Shown one piece after another: positions 32,431-42,050 of a DNA stretch of 64,000 nt (position 1 is its first letter; each line of letters starts with the position of its first letter). The notes below the pieces were generated by a model that saw nothing but the letters and a program-made list of their open reading frames with translations, ran no database searches and had not been told where the DNA came from. The translations under genes and the position numbers were made by a program. Source of the stretch: Pseudomonadota bacterium (GTDB lineage: Bacteria; Pseudomonadota; Gammaproteobacteria; UBA9214); NCBI GenBank assembly GCA_041395565.1, contig JAWLAI010000007.1, forward strand, positions 248,001-312,000, in the 5' to 3' direction.

Positions 32431-33023
32431 GCCGCCCCGCGCTCGGGTTCGCGCCACTTGCGCACGCGATAACGTGCCAGGCGGATACCGTCATCCCAGA
32501 AACCGGGCGGCAGTCCGGCCTTGCGCTTGAGCTGGGCCAGGAATTCCTCCGGGCTTGGCAGGGCATCCCACACTTGCGGCAGAAAGGTGCCGCGGGCCTG
32601 GCCATAGGTCAGGACCACGCCGTCGACACCGGGACGCAGCCGGGCGATGGCATCGGCCTGCGAGGTGAACTCCATGGCCTCGGGCACGGACAGCAGCGAA
32701 ACCTCGATGCACGTGGCATCCAGCTCCTGTACGCGCAAAGGCGGGAAACGCGGATCGCGCACGGCCGCGGCGACGGCATTCGCGCGCACGTCCTCCAGCA
32801 GCTGCCGGTAGGCCTCGAGACTGCCGATGCAGCCGCGCAGGTCGCCGTTCAGGGTCAGCGTCACGAAGCTAGCGCCCGGCTCCAGCAGCCAGGCGGCCGG
32901 CGTGTAGGCGACTCCCGCCGCGCCCAGGCGGCGCGCGATCGCGTCGCGCGCCACCGCCAGCAGCGTGGGATCGTCCGCCGCGGGCTGCAGCCCGGGCTCG
33001 GTCAATTCGGGCAACGGCTTCAT
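32427..33023 (-). CDS. amrA: AmmeMemoRadiSam system protein A (AMMECR1 domain)
   Basis: The 198-residue protein contains the AMMECR1 signature NGDLRGCIGSLEA and ends with the typical FLPQVWDALPSPEEFLAQL, then LKRKAGLPPGFW. It lies between amrB and amrS, overlapping each by four bases. Its biochemical role is unknown. Confidence 0.92.
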   Translation of the reverse strand: MKPLPELTEPGLQPAADDPTLLAVARDAIARRLGAAGVAYTPAAWLLEPGASFVTLTLNGDLRGCIGSLEAYRQLLEDVRANAVAAAVRDPRFPPLRVQELDATCIEVSLLSVPEAMEFTSQADAIARLRPGVDGVVLTYGQARGTFLPQVWDALPSPEEFLAQLKRKAGLPPGFWDDGIRLARYRVRKWREPERGAA

Positions 33024-33823
33024 GCCGCCTTCGCCTCGTAGAAGGCGATCGCGCAGTAGCCGACCACGCGCGCATGATCACCGGCGGTGTCACCCGAATT
33101 GCGCAGATCCAGCACCTCGGCCGTGAGACCGCGGTCGGCGGCGAAGGCCAGCAGGCCGTTGACCGGCGTGGCGCCACAGGCCTCGTCGTGGTCTATGTCC
33201 GCCCGCAGTTCCAGGATGCGCTGTACCGTCTCTTCATCCACGCGGCGTGCCGCCCGGTACGGCAGGTAATGCGAGAGATCGGAGCTGATCACGACCAGCG
33301 TCTCGGCACCGCCCCAGACGCGGTCCAGCACGGCAGCGACCTCCGCCTGGGTGGCATCGCCGACGGCCAGGGGCAGCAGGGTGAAATCGCCCAGCACGGT
33401 CTGCAGGAACGGCAGGTGCACTTCCAGCGAATGCTCCTGGGCGTGCACGGCATCGTTCACCGTCACTGCCGGGAGCTTGCGCAGTGCCGCCATCGCCGCC
33501 GTGTCCAGCGGCACCTCGCCCAGGGGCGTGGTGAACGCGGTGGCTGCGGGCAACGCCAGGCCGCGCACCGGTATCCGGTGCACCGGACCCAGCAGCACGA
33601 CGCGGCGGATACGGCCGGCCAGCGGTGCCAGCCGGGCATAGGCGCTGGCGGCGACCGGTCCCGAATAGACATACCCGGCATGGGGCACGATCAGGGCCTT
33701 GGGAGGACGCAGCGCGCCGCCGTCCGGCACCGCGGCGAGCAGCGCGCGCACCTGCGCGGACAGCTCGGAGCGGCTCGATGGATAGAACAGGCCCGCCACG
33801 GCAGGCGCACGCGATGAATTCAT
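33020..33823 (-). CDS. amrB: AmmeMemoRadiSam system protein B (Memo family)
   Basis: The ATG at 33823 with GAGG five bases before it gives 267 residues; a GTG two codons upstream is less likely. Memo-family metal-site histidines are seen in VPHAGYVYSGPVAASAY, GPVHRI and SSDLSHYLPY, and the cysteine in DHDEACGATPVNGLL. Memo proteins are related to class III non-haem iron dioxygenases. It is the first gene of the amrBAS operon. Confidence 0.9.
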   Translation of the reverse strand: MNSSRAPAVAGLFYPSSRSELSAQVRALLAAVPDGGALRPPKALIVPHAGYVYSGPVAASAYARLAPLAGRIRRVVLLGPVHRIPVRGLALPAATAFTTPLGEVPLDTAAMAALRKLPAVTVNDAVHAQEHSLEVHLPFLQTVLGDFTLLPLAVGDATQAEVAAVLDRVWGGAETLVVISSDLSHYLPYRAARRVDEETVQRILELRADIDHDEACGATPVNGLLAFAADRGLTAEVLDLRNSGDTAGDHARVVGYCAIAFYEAKAA

Positions 33824-33917
33824 GGACACCTCGATCTCACTTACCTCTTACATGTGGCCGCGGCCGGCAAACACAAGCGCGGCCGGAGTGACAAATCGCC
33901 GCACCCGCCGGCGGGCT

Positions 33918-34415
33918 TCAGTCCGGCTGCCCCAGCGCGGCACGGTAGAGCGCGGCATCCGCGTCGCTGTAGCAGCAGGCGATGAGACGCTCGAAGCGCG
34001 ACTCGTACTCGCGCAGCGCCGTCAGTGCGATGCGCGCTGCCTCCGCCCGCGGGAAACCGTACACGCCGGTACTGATGGCGGGAAAGGCGATACTGTGTAC
34101 ATCGTTCTGCAGTGCCAGCTCACAGCTGTTGCGGTAGCAGGCCCGCAGCAATGCCGCCTCGTAGTTCGTGCCGCCCTGCCATACGGGTCCGACGGTGTGG
34201 ATCACGCGCCGCGCCGGCAGTCCGAAACCGGGGCTGATCTTGGCCTCGCCCGTACGGCAACCGCCCAGCGTCCGGCAGAACTGCGCAAGCAATGGGCCGG
34301 CCGCGCGGTGAATGGCGCCATCCACCCCGCCGCCCCCGAGCAGACTGCTGTTCGCCGCATTGACGATCGCGTCGAGTGCGAGGGTGGTGATATCCGCGGT
34401 AACGATCTCGATCAC
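33918..34415 (-). CDS. Macro-domain ADP-ribose-processing protein
   Basis: The macro domain begins VIEIVTADITTLALDAIVNA with ANSSLLGGGGVDGAIHRAAG, FPAISTGVYGFP and a C-terminal LIACCYSDAD, as in YmdB-type O-acetyl-ADP-ribose deacetylases. The GTG at 34415 fits the family N-terminus (165 residues), but the Shine-Dalgarno is weak and a longer frame continues to 34589, overlapping the divergent gene. Such enzymes remove ADP-ribosyl or acetyl-ADP-ribose groups. Confidence 0.85.
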   Translation of the reverse strand: MIEIVTADITTLALDAIVNAANSSLLGGGGVDGAIHRAAGPLLAQFCRTLGGCRTGEAKISPGFGLPARRVIHTVGPVWQGGTNYEAALLRACYRNSCELALQNDVHSIAFPAISTGVYGFPRAEAARIALTALREYESRFERLIACCYSDADAALYRAALGQPD

Positions 34416-34527
34416 GTCCGGTTGCCAGGGTTTGCGCTGCTGCGAGTATAGCAGCCCGGCGCGGATTGCCTCTTCTTGCCGTTGCGTTATAGTGTTATGG
34501 CACGAACCGCGGGGGGACCGGAACGGG

Positions 34528-36021
34528 ATGCTGCCAAACTTGATCACGTTGTCGCGTGCTGCGCGCCTGGTCGGCGTCAAGCGCGGCACCCTGCAGAAAC
34601 AGATCCAGCGTGGTGAACTGCGTACCTTCGAGGGCGAGCTGCTGCTGTCCGACCTGCTGCACGCCTATCCGCAGACCGAAATCGAAGACAGCACCATGCT
34701 GGAACGGGTCGGCGCTATCAAGGAACAGGCCGTCAACAAGATCATCCGTGCGGAAGTGGACAAGCCGGATGTCGATACACTCTACGCGCGCGTGCTCTCG
34801 CTCGGCCGGGAACTGGCTGCGGCGCGCGCGCAGGCACGCCGCAGCGAGGGCCTGGTCGAAAGCCTGAAGCGGAAATTCGGCGAGCCAGCGGCCGGCGCGG
34901 CAGACGAGCGCACGCTGGCGGCAGCCTACACCGGCCTGCGCGACTGGTTCTTCCAGACGCTGGAGGCGGCCGAATCACCGGATGATTCCAGCGGTTTCTT
35001 CGCACGGGAGGCGTTTCTCAGGGTCATGGCTGCTCAGGTCAGAATCGTGCCCAGTGGGCACGAGTTTTTCATCGAGGGTTCCGATTCCCTGCTGGAGGCC
35101 GGGTTACGCGGCGGCCTGGCGCTCGATTACGGCTGCAGCAACGGCAACTGCGGCATGTGCAAATGCCGGGTGGTATCGGGCGAGGTCAAGAAGATAGCGC
35201 CGCATGACTACGCGCTCTCCGAAACGGAAAAGGGTCTCGGCTACATCCTCGCCTGCTCCTATACCGCGGTGACGGACGTGGTCCTGGAAGCCAACGAGGC
35301 ACACGGCGCGGGCGACATCCCGCAACAGGAGATCGAGATCAGGATCAGGAAACTGGAACAGCCCGATGACCGGGTGGTCATTCTGCATGCGAGAACCCCG
35401 CGCACCCGGCGCCTGCGCTTCCTCGCCGGCCAGTTCCTGACGCTCGGCCGCGACGACCTGCCGGCCCGCGAGTGCGCCATCGCCAGCTGCCCATGCGATG
35501 ACATGAACCTGCAGTTCCATATTCCGGTCACGGCCGGCGACCCGTTCAGTGACTGGCTCGGCACGCTGAAGCCCAACGTCGGACTGACCATCCGCGGGCC
35601 AAACGGCGACTTCACGCTCGACGAGGATTCGCCGCGTTCGCTGGTATTCATCGCCGTCAACGCCGGCTTCGGCCCGGTGAAGAGCCTGATCGAGCATGCC
35701 ATGGCCCTCGATATCGCCGAGACCATCGACCTGTTCTGGATCATCACACCCGGGAACAGTCATTACCTGGGCAACCTGTGCCGGTCCTGGGACGATGCGC
35801 TCGACAATTTCACCTATCACCCGCTCGCGGCAAGCGCGACGCAGCCGGTCGAGACGCTGTTGCCCGCCATCCTGGGGCGACTGGAAGACGCCGGCAGCCG
35901 GGACTTTTACGTCTGCACGCCGTCGCCGCTGCTCGATGCGCTTGAGGGTTTCCTGCGCACCAGCGGCATCCCGGCGCCGCAGATCCGCATGGAACCGGTG
36001 CGCCAGGGCACGTCGACCTGA
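34528..36021 (+). CDS. HTH - coiled coil - 2Fe-2S ferredoxin - reductase fusion
   Basis: The 497-residue protein has four parts. Residues 5-48 form a MerR/excisionase-like HTH (SRAARLVGVKRGTLQKQIQR); about 55-120 are helical/coiled coil; 172-255 are a plant-type ferredoxin with C203, C208, C211 and C243; 265-497 resemble a ferredoxin-NAD(P) reductase. The flavin motif RxYS is replaced by R314-E-C-A and followed by C321 and C323; the nucleotide motif reads NAGFGP (378-383). This suggests a redox protein that could bind DNA, with altered flavin chemistry. It is divergent from the macro-domain gene. Function is unknown. Confidence 0.8.
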   Translation: MLPNLITLSRAARLVGVKRGTLQKQIQRGELRTFEGELLLSDLLHAYPQTEIEDSTMLERVGAIKEQAVNKIIRAEVDKPDVDTLYARVLSLGRELAAARAQARRSEGLVESLKRKFGEPAAGAADERTLAAAYTGLRDWFFQTLEAAESPDDSSGFFAREAFLRVMAAQVRIVPSGHEFFIEGSDSLLEAGLRGGLALDYGCSNGNCGMCKCRVVSGEVKKIAPHDYALSETEKGLGYILACSYTAVTDVVLEANEAHGAGDIPQQEIEIRIRKLEQPDDRVVILHARTPRTRRLRFLAGQFLTLGRDDLPARECAIASCPCDDMNLQFHIPVTAGDPFSDWLGTLKPNVGLTIRGPNGDFTLDEDSPRSLVFIAVNAGFGPVKSLIEHAMALDIAETIDLFWIITPGNSHYLGNLCRSWDDALDNFTYHPLAASATQPVETLLPAILGRLEDAGSRDFYVCTPSPLLDALEGFLRTSGIPAPQIRMEPVRQGTST

Positions 36022-36063
36022 TCCCTGTCAGGCACCGCTTTTACTCGCAGACGCGGTCCGCGC

Positions 36064-36441
36064 CTACTTGACGATCTTGAGAGAGGGACGTTTGCCGGAT
36101 GGCGGTTCGCTTGGCGACGGGGAACTGCCACCATCGTGGTCACTGAACACCATGCCGCGACCGTTCTCCTTGGCGTAGATGGCCAGCACCGCGTCGACCG
36201 GCACATACACATCCGTCGCGATGCCGCCGAAACGCGCCCGGAAGGCGATGGCGTCGTTACCCAAGGTCAGGCCCTCGACGGCGGCCGGGCTGATATTGAG
36301 CACGATCTTGCCGTTCTGCCCGTGCTGGGCCGGGATATCGACCCCTTCACCCTCGATATCCACCAGCAGGTGCGGGGTCATTTCATTGTCCAGGATCCAT
36401 TCGTGGATGGCACGGACAAGGTAGGGACGACTGCTGTTCAT
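36064..36441 (-). CDS. sspB: Stringent starvation protein B, ClpXP adaptor
   Basis: The ATG at 36441 (MNSSRPYLVRAIHEWILDNE) gives 125 residues. The substrate-binding fold (TPHLLVDIEGEGVDIP, IVLNISPAAVEGL) is followed by a flexible tail ending in PSLKIVK, the ClpX-binding motif. SspB delivers ssrA-tagged proteins to ClpXP. sspA lies upstream on the same strand. Confidence 0.93.
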   Translation of the reverse strand: MNSSRPYLVRAIHEWILDNEMTPHLLVDIEGEGVDIPAQHGQNGKIVLNISPAAVEGLTLGNDAIAFRARFGGIATDVYVPVDAVLAIYAKENGRGMVFSDHDGGSSPSPSEPPSGKRPSLKIVK

Positions 36442-36566
36442 GGGCAAGACAATACTAGAACCCATGCCATTATGCCACGCGGCCCGCGCGGCATAACGGT
36501 GCAGGCAACCGCTGACCAGCCCGGTTAGCGTGCGGCGGCACGCACGGGCCGGGCGCGCAGCGTCGT

Positions 36567-37190
36567 TCAGTCGCGCATTTCCCGCTCGACCTCGGACAGG
36601 CTTTCCTTGAACGATTCGCGTGCGAACATCCGTTCTGCATAGTCGAGCACGGGCTTGGCCTGGCGCGGGAGGTCGATCCCGTAATGCTTGATACGCCACA
36701 GGATCGGCAGGATGCTCGCGTCCACCAGCGAGAATTCGTCGCTCAGGAAATACGGCTTCGCGGCAAACACCTCGGCGCTCGAGGTCAGGCTGTCGCGCAG
36801 CTGCTTGCGTGCCTTGGCCGCGGTCTTCTCGCCCTTGGACTCCAGCGCCGGCACCAGGCCGTACCAGTCCTGCTCGATGCGGTACAGCGCCAGCCGGGTA
36901 CGCGCGCGTGACACCGGATCGACCGGCATCAGCGGCGGATGCGGAAAGCGCTCGTCGAGGTACTCCATGATCGCGCGCGGGTCGTAGAGGACCAGTTCGC
37001 GATCGACCAGGGTCGGCACGGTGTTGTAGGGATTCAGGTCGATCAGGTCCTCGGGCTTGTTGTTGTCGACCTCGACGATCTCGACGGTAATGCCCTTCTC
37101 GGCCAGCACCACGCGAACCCGGTGACTCTGCGGACAGCTGGCAGACGAAAAAAGACTCATCACGGAACGCCGGTTCGCTACGAGTGCCAT
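36567..37190 (-). CDS. sspA: Stringent starvation protein A
   Basis: From the ATG at 37190 (MALVANRRSVMSLFSSASCP) the protein has 207 residues, with a thioredoxin-like glutathione-transferase N-domain and an all-helical C-domain. SspA binds RNA polymerase and activates stationary-phase and acid-tolerance genes. It lies between petC and sspB, the conserved petABC-sspAB order. Confidence 0.93.
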   Translation of the reverse strand: MALVANRRSVMSLFSSASCPQSHRVRVVLAEKGITVEIVEVDNNKPEDLIDLNPYNTVPTLVDRELVLYDPRAIMEYLDERFPHPPLMPVDPVSRARTRLALYRIEQDWYGLVPALESKGEKTAAKARKQLRDSLTSSAEVFAAKPYFLSDEFSLVDASILPILWRIKHYGIDLPRQAKPVLDYAERMFARESFKESLSEVEREMRD

Positions 37191-37234
37191 ATTGTGTATC
37201 CCCTTGAAAATGGAGTCACCCTCGCTTGCGTGGC

Positions 37235-37972
37235 TCAATGCACGTCTTTCCAGAATTCACGCTTCATCAGGTAGGCCAGCACCAGGAAGAGCAGCAGGAA
37301 CATGATGACCTTCACGCCCAGCGTCTTGCGCTCATGCTTGGCGGGCTCACCCATGTAGTCGAGGAAGTTGACCAGATCGCGGATCGCGCGGTCGTATTCC
37401 TTGGGCGTCAGCTTACCCGGTTCGACGAGTTCGAGCGTGACATCCTTGGTCTCGGTACCGTCCTCGTTCTTGACGGTGTGGATCTTGGCCTCCTGCCAGC
37501 CCTGCAGCTCCCACAGCACGTGCGGCATGCCGACATCCGGAAACACCAGGTTGTTGACGCCGGTGATCTTCGTCTTGTCGAGATAGAAGCTGCGCATGTA
37601 ACTGTACAGCCAGTCCACCCCGCGCGATCGCGCGATCACGCTGAGGTCCGGCGGCACGGTGCCGAACCACTCCTTTTCGTCTTCCGGGTGGGTCGCAACC
37701 GTCATCAGCTCGCCCACCTTGCCGCCGTTGAAGACCAGGTTCTCGGCCACCAGCTTCTCCTTGATGCCGAGGTCCTTGCCGATGCGCTCGAAGCGCATCA
37801 GGGCCGCCGAATGGCAGCTCAGGCAGTAGTTCACGAACAGACGCGCACCGCGCTGCAGCGAGGCGGTGTTGTTCGGATCGATGTTTGCCTCTTCCAGATG
37901 GGCGTGCTCCGCAGCCATCGCGGCCCAGGCCGGCGCCAGCAGTAACAGTACGGCAATCAGTTGCTTTTTCAT
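37235..37972 (-). CDS. petC: Cytochrome c1 of the bc1 complex
   Basis: The 245-residue precursor has a signal peptide (LIAVLLLLAPAWAAMA), the haem-c site CLSCH (residues about 50-54), a likely Met ligand in DVGMPH, and a C-terminal membrane anchor (VIMFLLLFLVLAYLMKREFW). It accepts electrons from the Rieske protein. Its ATG overlaps the petB stop (ATGA, 37969-37972). Confidence 0.95.
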   Translation of the reverse strand: MKKQLIAVLLLLAPAWAAMAAEHAHLEEANIDPNNTASLQRGARLFVNYCLSCHSAALMRFERIGKDLGIKEKLVAENLVFNGGKVGELMTVATHPEDEKEWFGTVPPDLSVIARSRGVDWLYSYMRSFYLDKTKITGVNNLVFPDVGMPHVLWELQGWQEAKIHTVKNEDGTETKDVTLELVEPGKLTPKEYDRAIRDLVNFLDYMGEPAKHERKTLGVKVIMFLLLFLVLAYLMKREFWKDVH

Positions 37973-39219
37973 GATGTCACCCTGTCAGGTACCGGTTTGG
38001 TCTTGTCCATTTTCGTGTAAATGGGCATCAGGAAGAAGAACGCGAAGTACACGATCGTGCAGATCCGCGCAATCAGGGTCTTCACTTCCGAGGGCTGTTC
38101 CATACCGAGCCAGCCCAGGATGACGAAGCTGACCACGAACAGCGCGAGCCAGACCTTGTAGACCGTACCGCGATAGCGGATCGACTTGACCGGGCTGCGG
38201 TCCAGCCAGGGCATGAAGAACAGCACCACGATGGCAACGCCCATGGCCAGCACGCCCGGGAAGGCGGAACCGCCGACCGAGGGCACCGCGCGCAGGATGG
38301 CGTAGAACGGGGTGAAATACCACAGCGGCGCGATGTGCTCGGGTGTCTTGAGCGGGTCGGCCGGGATGAAGTTGTTCGCCTCCAGGAAGTAACCGTTCAT
38401 CTCCGGCAGGAAGAACACCACGATGGAGAAGAAGATCAGGAACACGACCACGCCCACGATATCCTTGACCGTGTAGTAGGGATGGAACGGTATGCCGTCC
38501 AGCGGAATGCCGTTGGCATCCTTGTTCTGCTTGATCTCGACACCGTCCGGATTGTTGGAGCCGACCTCGTGCAGCGCCAGGATATGCAGCACGACCAGCG
38601 CCAGCAGCACGATCGGCACCGCAATCACGTGGAAGGCGAAAAAGCGGTTCAGGGTGGCGTCGGCGACGACGTAGTCACCGCGGATCCACAGGGCGACGGA
38701 TTCGCCGATGCCCGGGATGGCGCCGAACAGGTTGATGATCACCTGCGCACCCCAGTAGGACATCTGACCCCAGGGCAGCAGGTAGCCCATGAAGGCCTCG
38801 GCCATCAGGGCGACGTAGATGATCATGCCGAAGATCCAGATCAGTTCGCGCGGCTTCTTGTAGGAACCGTAGATCAGGCCGCGGAACATATGCAGGTACA
38901 CCACGACGAAGAAGGCCGAGGCGCCGGTCGAGTGCATGTAGCGGATCAGCCAGCCCCAGTTCACGTCGCGCATGATGTACTCGACGGAGTTGAAGGCCAG
39001 GTTTGCGTCGGGCTTGTAGTTCATGGTCAGCCAGATGCCGGTCAGGATCTGCATCACCAGCACCATCAGCGCCAGCGAACCGAAGAAGTACCAGAAGTTG
39101 AAGTTCTTCGGTGCGTAATACCGGGCCAGGTGGTCGTACCACATGCTGCTGAGCGGGAAACGCGCATCGATCCAGCCCAGCAGGCCGCCCTGCCATTTTT
39201 CACTCGTATTGCCAGCCAT
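37969..39219 (-). CDS. petB: Cytochrome b of the bc1 complex
   Basis: The 416-residue protein has eight predicted membrane helices, the paired haem histidines in helices B and D (WLIRYMHSTGASAFF and FFAFHVIAVPIVLLALVVLH) and the Qo-site motif PEMN near residue 275. It oxidises quinol and passes electrons to haem and Rieske sites. The start codon overlaps the petA stop by one base (TAATG). Confidence 0.96.
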   Translation of the reverse strand: MAGNTSEKWQGGLLGWIDARFPLSSMWYDHLARYYAPKNFNFWYFFGSLALMVLVMQILTGIWLTMNYKPDANLAFNSVEYIMRDVNWGWLIRYMHSTGASAFFVVVYLHMFRGLIYGSYKKPRELIWIFGMIIYVALMAEAFMGYLLPWGQMSYWGAQVIINLFGAIPGIGESVALWIRGDYVVADATLNRFFAFHVIAVPIVLLALVVLHILALHEVGSNNPDGVEIKQNKDANGIPLDGIPFHPYYTVKDIVGVVVFLIFFSIVVFFLPEMNGYFLEANNFIPADPLKTPEHIAPLWYFTPFYAILRAVPSVGGSAFPGVLAMGVAIVVLFFMPWLDRSPVKSIRYRGTVYKVWLALFVVSFVILGWLGMEQPSEVKTLIARICTIVYFAFFFLMPIYTKMDKTKPVPDRVTS

Positions 39220-39812
39220 TATGCGGTCTCCTCGTCTTCACCGATCAGGATTTCGGTTTCACTCAGGTAACGGTAGGGCGGGACCGGCAGGTTCTTCGGC
39301 GCCGGCATGCCCTTGAACACGCGTCCGGCGAAATCGAAACGGGAACCATGACACGGACAGAAGAACCCGCCCGGCCAGTCCGGACCCAGGTCGGCCGGCG
39401 CCACGTCGGGACGGTAGGTCGGCGAGCAGCCCAGGTGGGTACAGATACCGATCAGCACCAGGTATTCCGGCTTGATCGAACGCCATTCATTCTGCGCGTA
39501 AGCCGGCTGCTGCGGCAGCTCCGAGGCAGGATCGGCCAGCCGGGAATCCAGACTCGGCAGCCGGTCGAGGTCCGCCTGGGTGCGGTTGACGATCCACACC
39601 GGCTTGCCGCGCCACTTGACGCGGATCATCTGGCCCGGTTCCAGCTTGCTGATATCGGCCCGGACCGGGGCGCCGGCCGCGCGCGCCTTCGCACTGGGCT
39701 GCATGGAGGAAATGAAAGGTACCAGTACAAAGCCGGTCCCCACCGCACCCACGACCGTGGTGGCCGCGGTCAGGAATCGACGCCTGCCGGAATTGGTGTC
39801 CTCGCCACTCAT
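39219..39812 (-). CDS. petA: Rieske iron-sulfur subunit of the bc1 complex
   Basis: The 197-residue protein has a twin-arginine-type N-terminus (NSGRRRFLTAATTVVGAVGT), one membrane helix and the Rieske motifs CTHLGC and CPCHGS that hold the 2Fe-2S cluster. It is the first gene of petABC. The 216 bp to the nif3 stop must contain its promoter; TTGGAA-N18-GAATAT is a weak candidate. Confidence 0.96.
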   Translation of the reverse strand: MSGEDTNSGRRRFLTAATTVVGAVGTGFVLVPFISSMQPSAKARAAGAPVRADISKLEPGQMIRVKWRGKPVWIVNRTQADLDRLPSLDSRLADPASELPQQPAYAQNEWRSIKPEYLVLIGICTHLGCSPTYRPDVAPADLGPDWPGGFFCPCHGSRFDFAGRVFKGMPAPKNLPVPPYRYLSETEILIGEDEETA

Positions 39813-40028
39813 AGGGGCATTCTCCAGAGTTTTAATAAATTCAGTGAGTTATCTGCACCCTGCGGCCCGACGCCGGCACAGGACGCACAACAATCATTTC
39901 GGAATATTCTGAATTGTTTCAGGCAGATTCCAAGGGCCGTATAGGATGGTCGAAGTACCTGCCAAGGTCAAGCGGAATGCGGGCCAGTAACGCTGGCGCA
40001 GCCCCTGGGCAAGCGCCCCCCTGCCCGG

Positions 40029-40787
40029 TCAGACGGGGTTGTCGATATCGATGAACCGGTGGTGCAGACCGAACCGCCCGGCCAGGTGTTCACCCAGCGC
40101 GCAGGCGCCGAAACGTTCCGTGGCATGATGCCCGGCCGCGAAGTAGTGGATCCCCGTCTCGCGCGCCACATGCACGGTCTGCTCGGAGACCTCGCCGCTG
40201 ACGAAGGCGTCCAGTCCGCGCGCGGCCGCGGCCGTGATGTAGGACTGGGCCGCGCCGGTACACCAGCCGATGCGCTCGATCTGCGGCGCGCTGCCCGCGA
40301 TGTGCAGGGGCGAGCGTCCGAGCGAGCTCTCCAGGTATTCGCAGAAGCCGGCGGCGTCCAGCGGCCGCGCCAGGCTGCCGTACTGCGCCAGCTGCAGTCC
40401 GCCGTCGTCACCGAAGCAACCTGCCGGCTCCAGGCCCAGCACCCGCGCCAGCTGGGTGTTGTTGCCGAACTCCGGATGCGCATCGAGCGGCAGGTGATAG
40501 GCCAGCAGGCTGATGTCGGCGTCGAGCAGCAGCTTGAGCCGGCGCCGCAGCATGCCGGTCACGCAGGGCGAGTCACCTTTCCAGAACCAGCCATGGTGCA
40601 CCAGCAGGGCATCCGCCCCGGCTGCAGCTGCCGCCTCGATCAGCGCGAGGCTGGCGCTCACCCCGCTCACCAGCAGGCCCACCTCTGCCCTGCCCTCCAC
40701 CTGCAGACCGTTCGGGCAATAGTCCGTGAAGCTGGTCACGTTCAGCAGTTCGTTCGTATAATCAACCAGTTCTTTCAGTGCTACCAT
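40029..40787 (-). CDS. Nif3-like dinuclear metal-centre protein
   Basis: From MVALKELVDYTNELLN at 40787 the protein has 252 residues. Family metal ligands are seen in LLVHHGWFWK, AYHLPLDAH and the C-terminal HYFAAGHHATERFG. Family members (YbgI, NIF3) form hexameric rings; in some a GTP cyclohydrolase-like role is proposed. A much longer frame upstream is antisense to the protease gene and is not real coding sequence. Confidence 0.93.
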   Translation of the reverse strand: MVALKELVDYTNELLNVTSFTDYCPNGLQVEGRAEVGLLVSGVSASLALIEAAAAAGADALLVHHGWFWKGDSPCVTGMLRRRLKLLLDADISLLAYHLPLDAHPEFGNNTQLARVLGLEPAGCFGDDGGLQLAQYGSLARPLDAAGFCEYLESSLGRSPLHIAGSAPQIERIGWCTGAAQSYITAAAARGLDAFVSGEVSEQTVHVARETGIHYFAAGHHATERFGACALGEHLAGRFGLHHRFIDIDNPV

Positions 40788-40853
40788 CGTGATATGTCCC
40801 GTACCGGGGGCCGGCCTGTGTTGAGCGACATGCCGGCCAAGGGTAACCGACCT

Positions 40854-42050
40854 ATGCCATTTCGCAAGAGCGCCCAGTTCATCCTGCAGACCGTCGTCAT
40901 CGGGCTGGCGGCCGCGTTCGTCTATGTCCTGCTGATCGAGCCGCAGCTGCTCAAACACGACGCCAATGTGGTGGAGGTCACCGAGACCCCGGCGACGCCG
41001 GCCCAGCTGCAGCCGCTGCCGGGCGCCGGCAGCGCCGGCCTGGGCTCCGGACCGGTCTCGTACGCGGACGCGGTCGCGCGGGCGGCACCGGCCGTGGTCA
41101 ACGTCCACACCGCCAAGATCATCACCCGCAAGGTACACCCGCTGCTCGAAGACCCGATCTTCCAGCAGTTCTTCGGCGATCGATTCACGCAATCGCGCCG
41201 GGAGATCCAGACCAGCCTCGGTTCCGGCGTGCTGATCAGCAAGCAGGGTTACATCCTGACCAACAACCATGTGATCGAGGGCGCCGACGAGATTCAGGTG
41301 CTGCTTGCGGACGGACGCCGCATGCAGGCCACGGTGGTCGGCACCGATGCCGACACTGACGTGGCCGTGCTGCACATCAGCGCCGACAACCTGCCGGCCA
41401 TCGTCATCGGCGATTCCAGACGCCTGCGCGTGGGCGACGTGGCGCTGGCCATCGGCAATCCCTTCGGCGTCGGCCAGACCGTGACCTTCGGCATCATCAG
41501 CGCGACCGGCCGCGACCACCTCGGCATCAACGCCTACGAGGAATTCATCCAGACCGACGCAGCGATCAATCCCGGCAACTCGGGCGGCGCGCTGATCAAT
41601 GCCAGCGGCGAGCTGATCGGCATCAATTCCGCCATCTACAGCCGCACGGGCGGATCGCAGGGCATCGGCTTCGCCATCCCCATCAGCCTTGCCAAGGGCG
41701 TCATGACGCAGATCATCGAGCAGGGCCATGTCGTGCGCGGCTGGCTGGGTATCGAGGCACAGGACCTGACCGAACAGCTGGCGGAATCCTTCGGCCTGTC
41801 CAGCCTGCAGGGTGTGCTGATCTCCGGCGTGCTGCGCGATGGCCCGGCAGACCAGGCCGGCCTGCTCCCCGGCGATGTCGTGACCACCATCAACGGCCGC
41901 GCGGTCAACGACAGCAGCGCGGCGATGAAGGTCATCTCCGAACAGCAGCCGGACTCGGTGATCGTGCTGGGCGGCGTGCGCGAGGGCAAGCCCGTCTATC
42001 TCAAGGTACGGGTGCAGCAGCGCCCGCGCCAGGCGGGGCTGGGCAACTAG
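40854..42050 (+). CDS. degS: DegS/HtrA-like trypsin-type serine protease
   Basis: The 398-residue protein has an N-terminal membrane anchor (QFILQTVVIGLAAAFVYVLL), a protease domain with His (LTNNHVIEG), Asp (DADTDVAVL) and Ser (NPGNSGGAL) of the triad, and one PDZ domain (about residues 290-390). One PDZ plus a membrane anchor is the DegS/AlgW layout, which cleaves anti-sigma factor RseA in the envelope-stress response. An alternative ATG eight codons upstream (40830) is possible. Confidence 0.88.
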   Translation: MPFRKSAQFILQTVVIGLAAAFVYVLLIEPQLLKHDANVVEVTETPATPAQLQPLPGAGSAGLGSGPVSYADAVARAAPAVVNVHTAKIITRKVHPLLEDPIFQQFFGDRFTQSRREIQTSLGSGVLISKQGYILTNNHVIEGADEIQVLLADGRRMQATVVGTDADTDVAVLHISADNLPAIVIGDSRRLRVGDVALAIGNPFGVGQTVTFGIISATGRDHLGINAYEEFIQTDAAINPGNSGGALINASGELIGINSAIYSRTGGSQGIGFAIPISLAKGVMTQIIEQGHVVRGWLGIEAQDLTEQLAESFGLSSLQGVLISGVLRDGPADQAGLLPGDVVTTINGRAVNDSSAAMKVISEQQPDSVIVLGGVREGKPVYLKVRVQQRPRQAGLGN

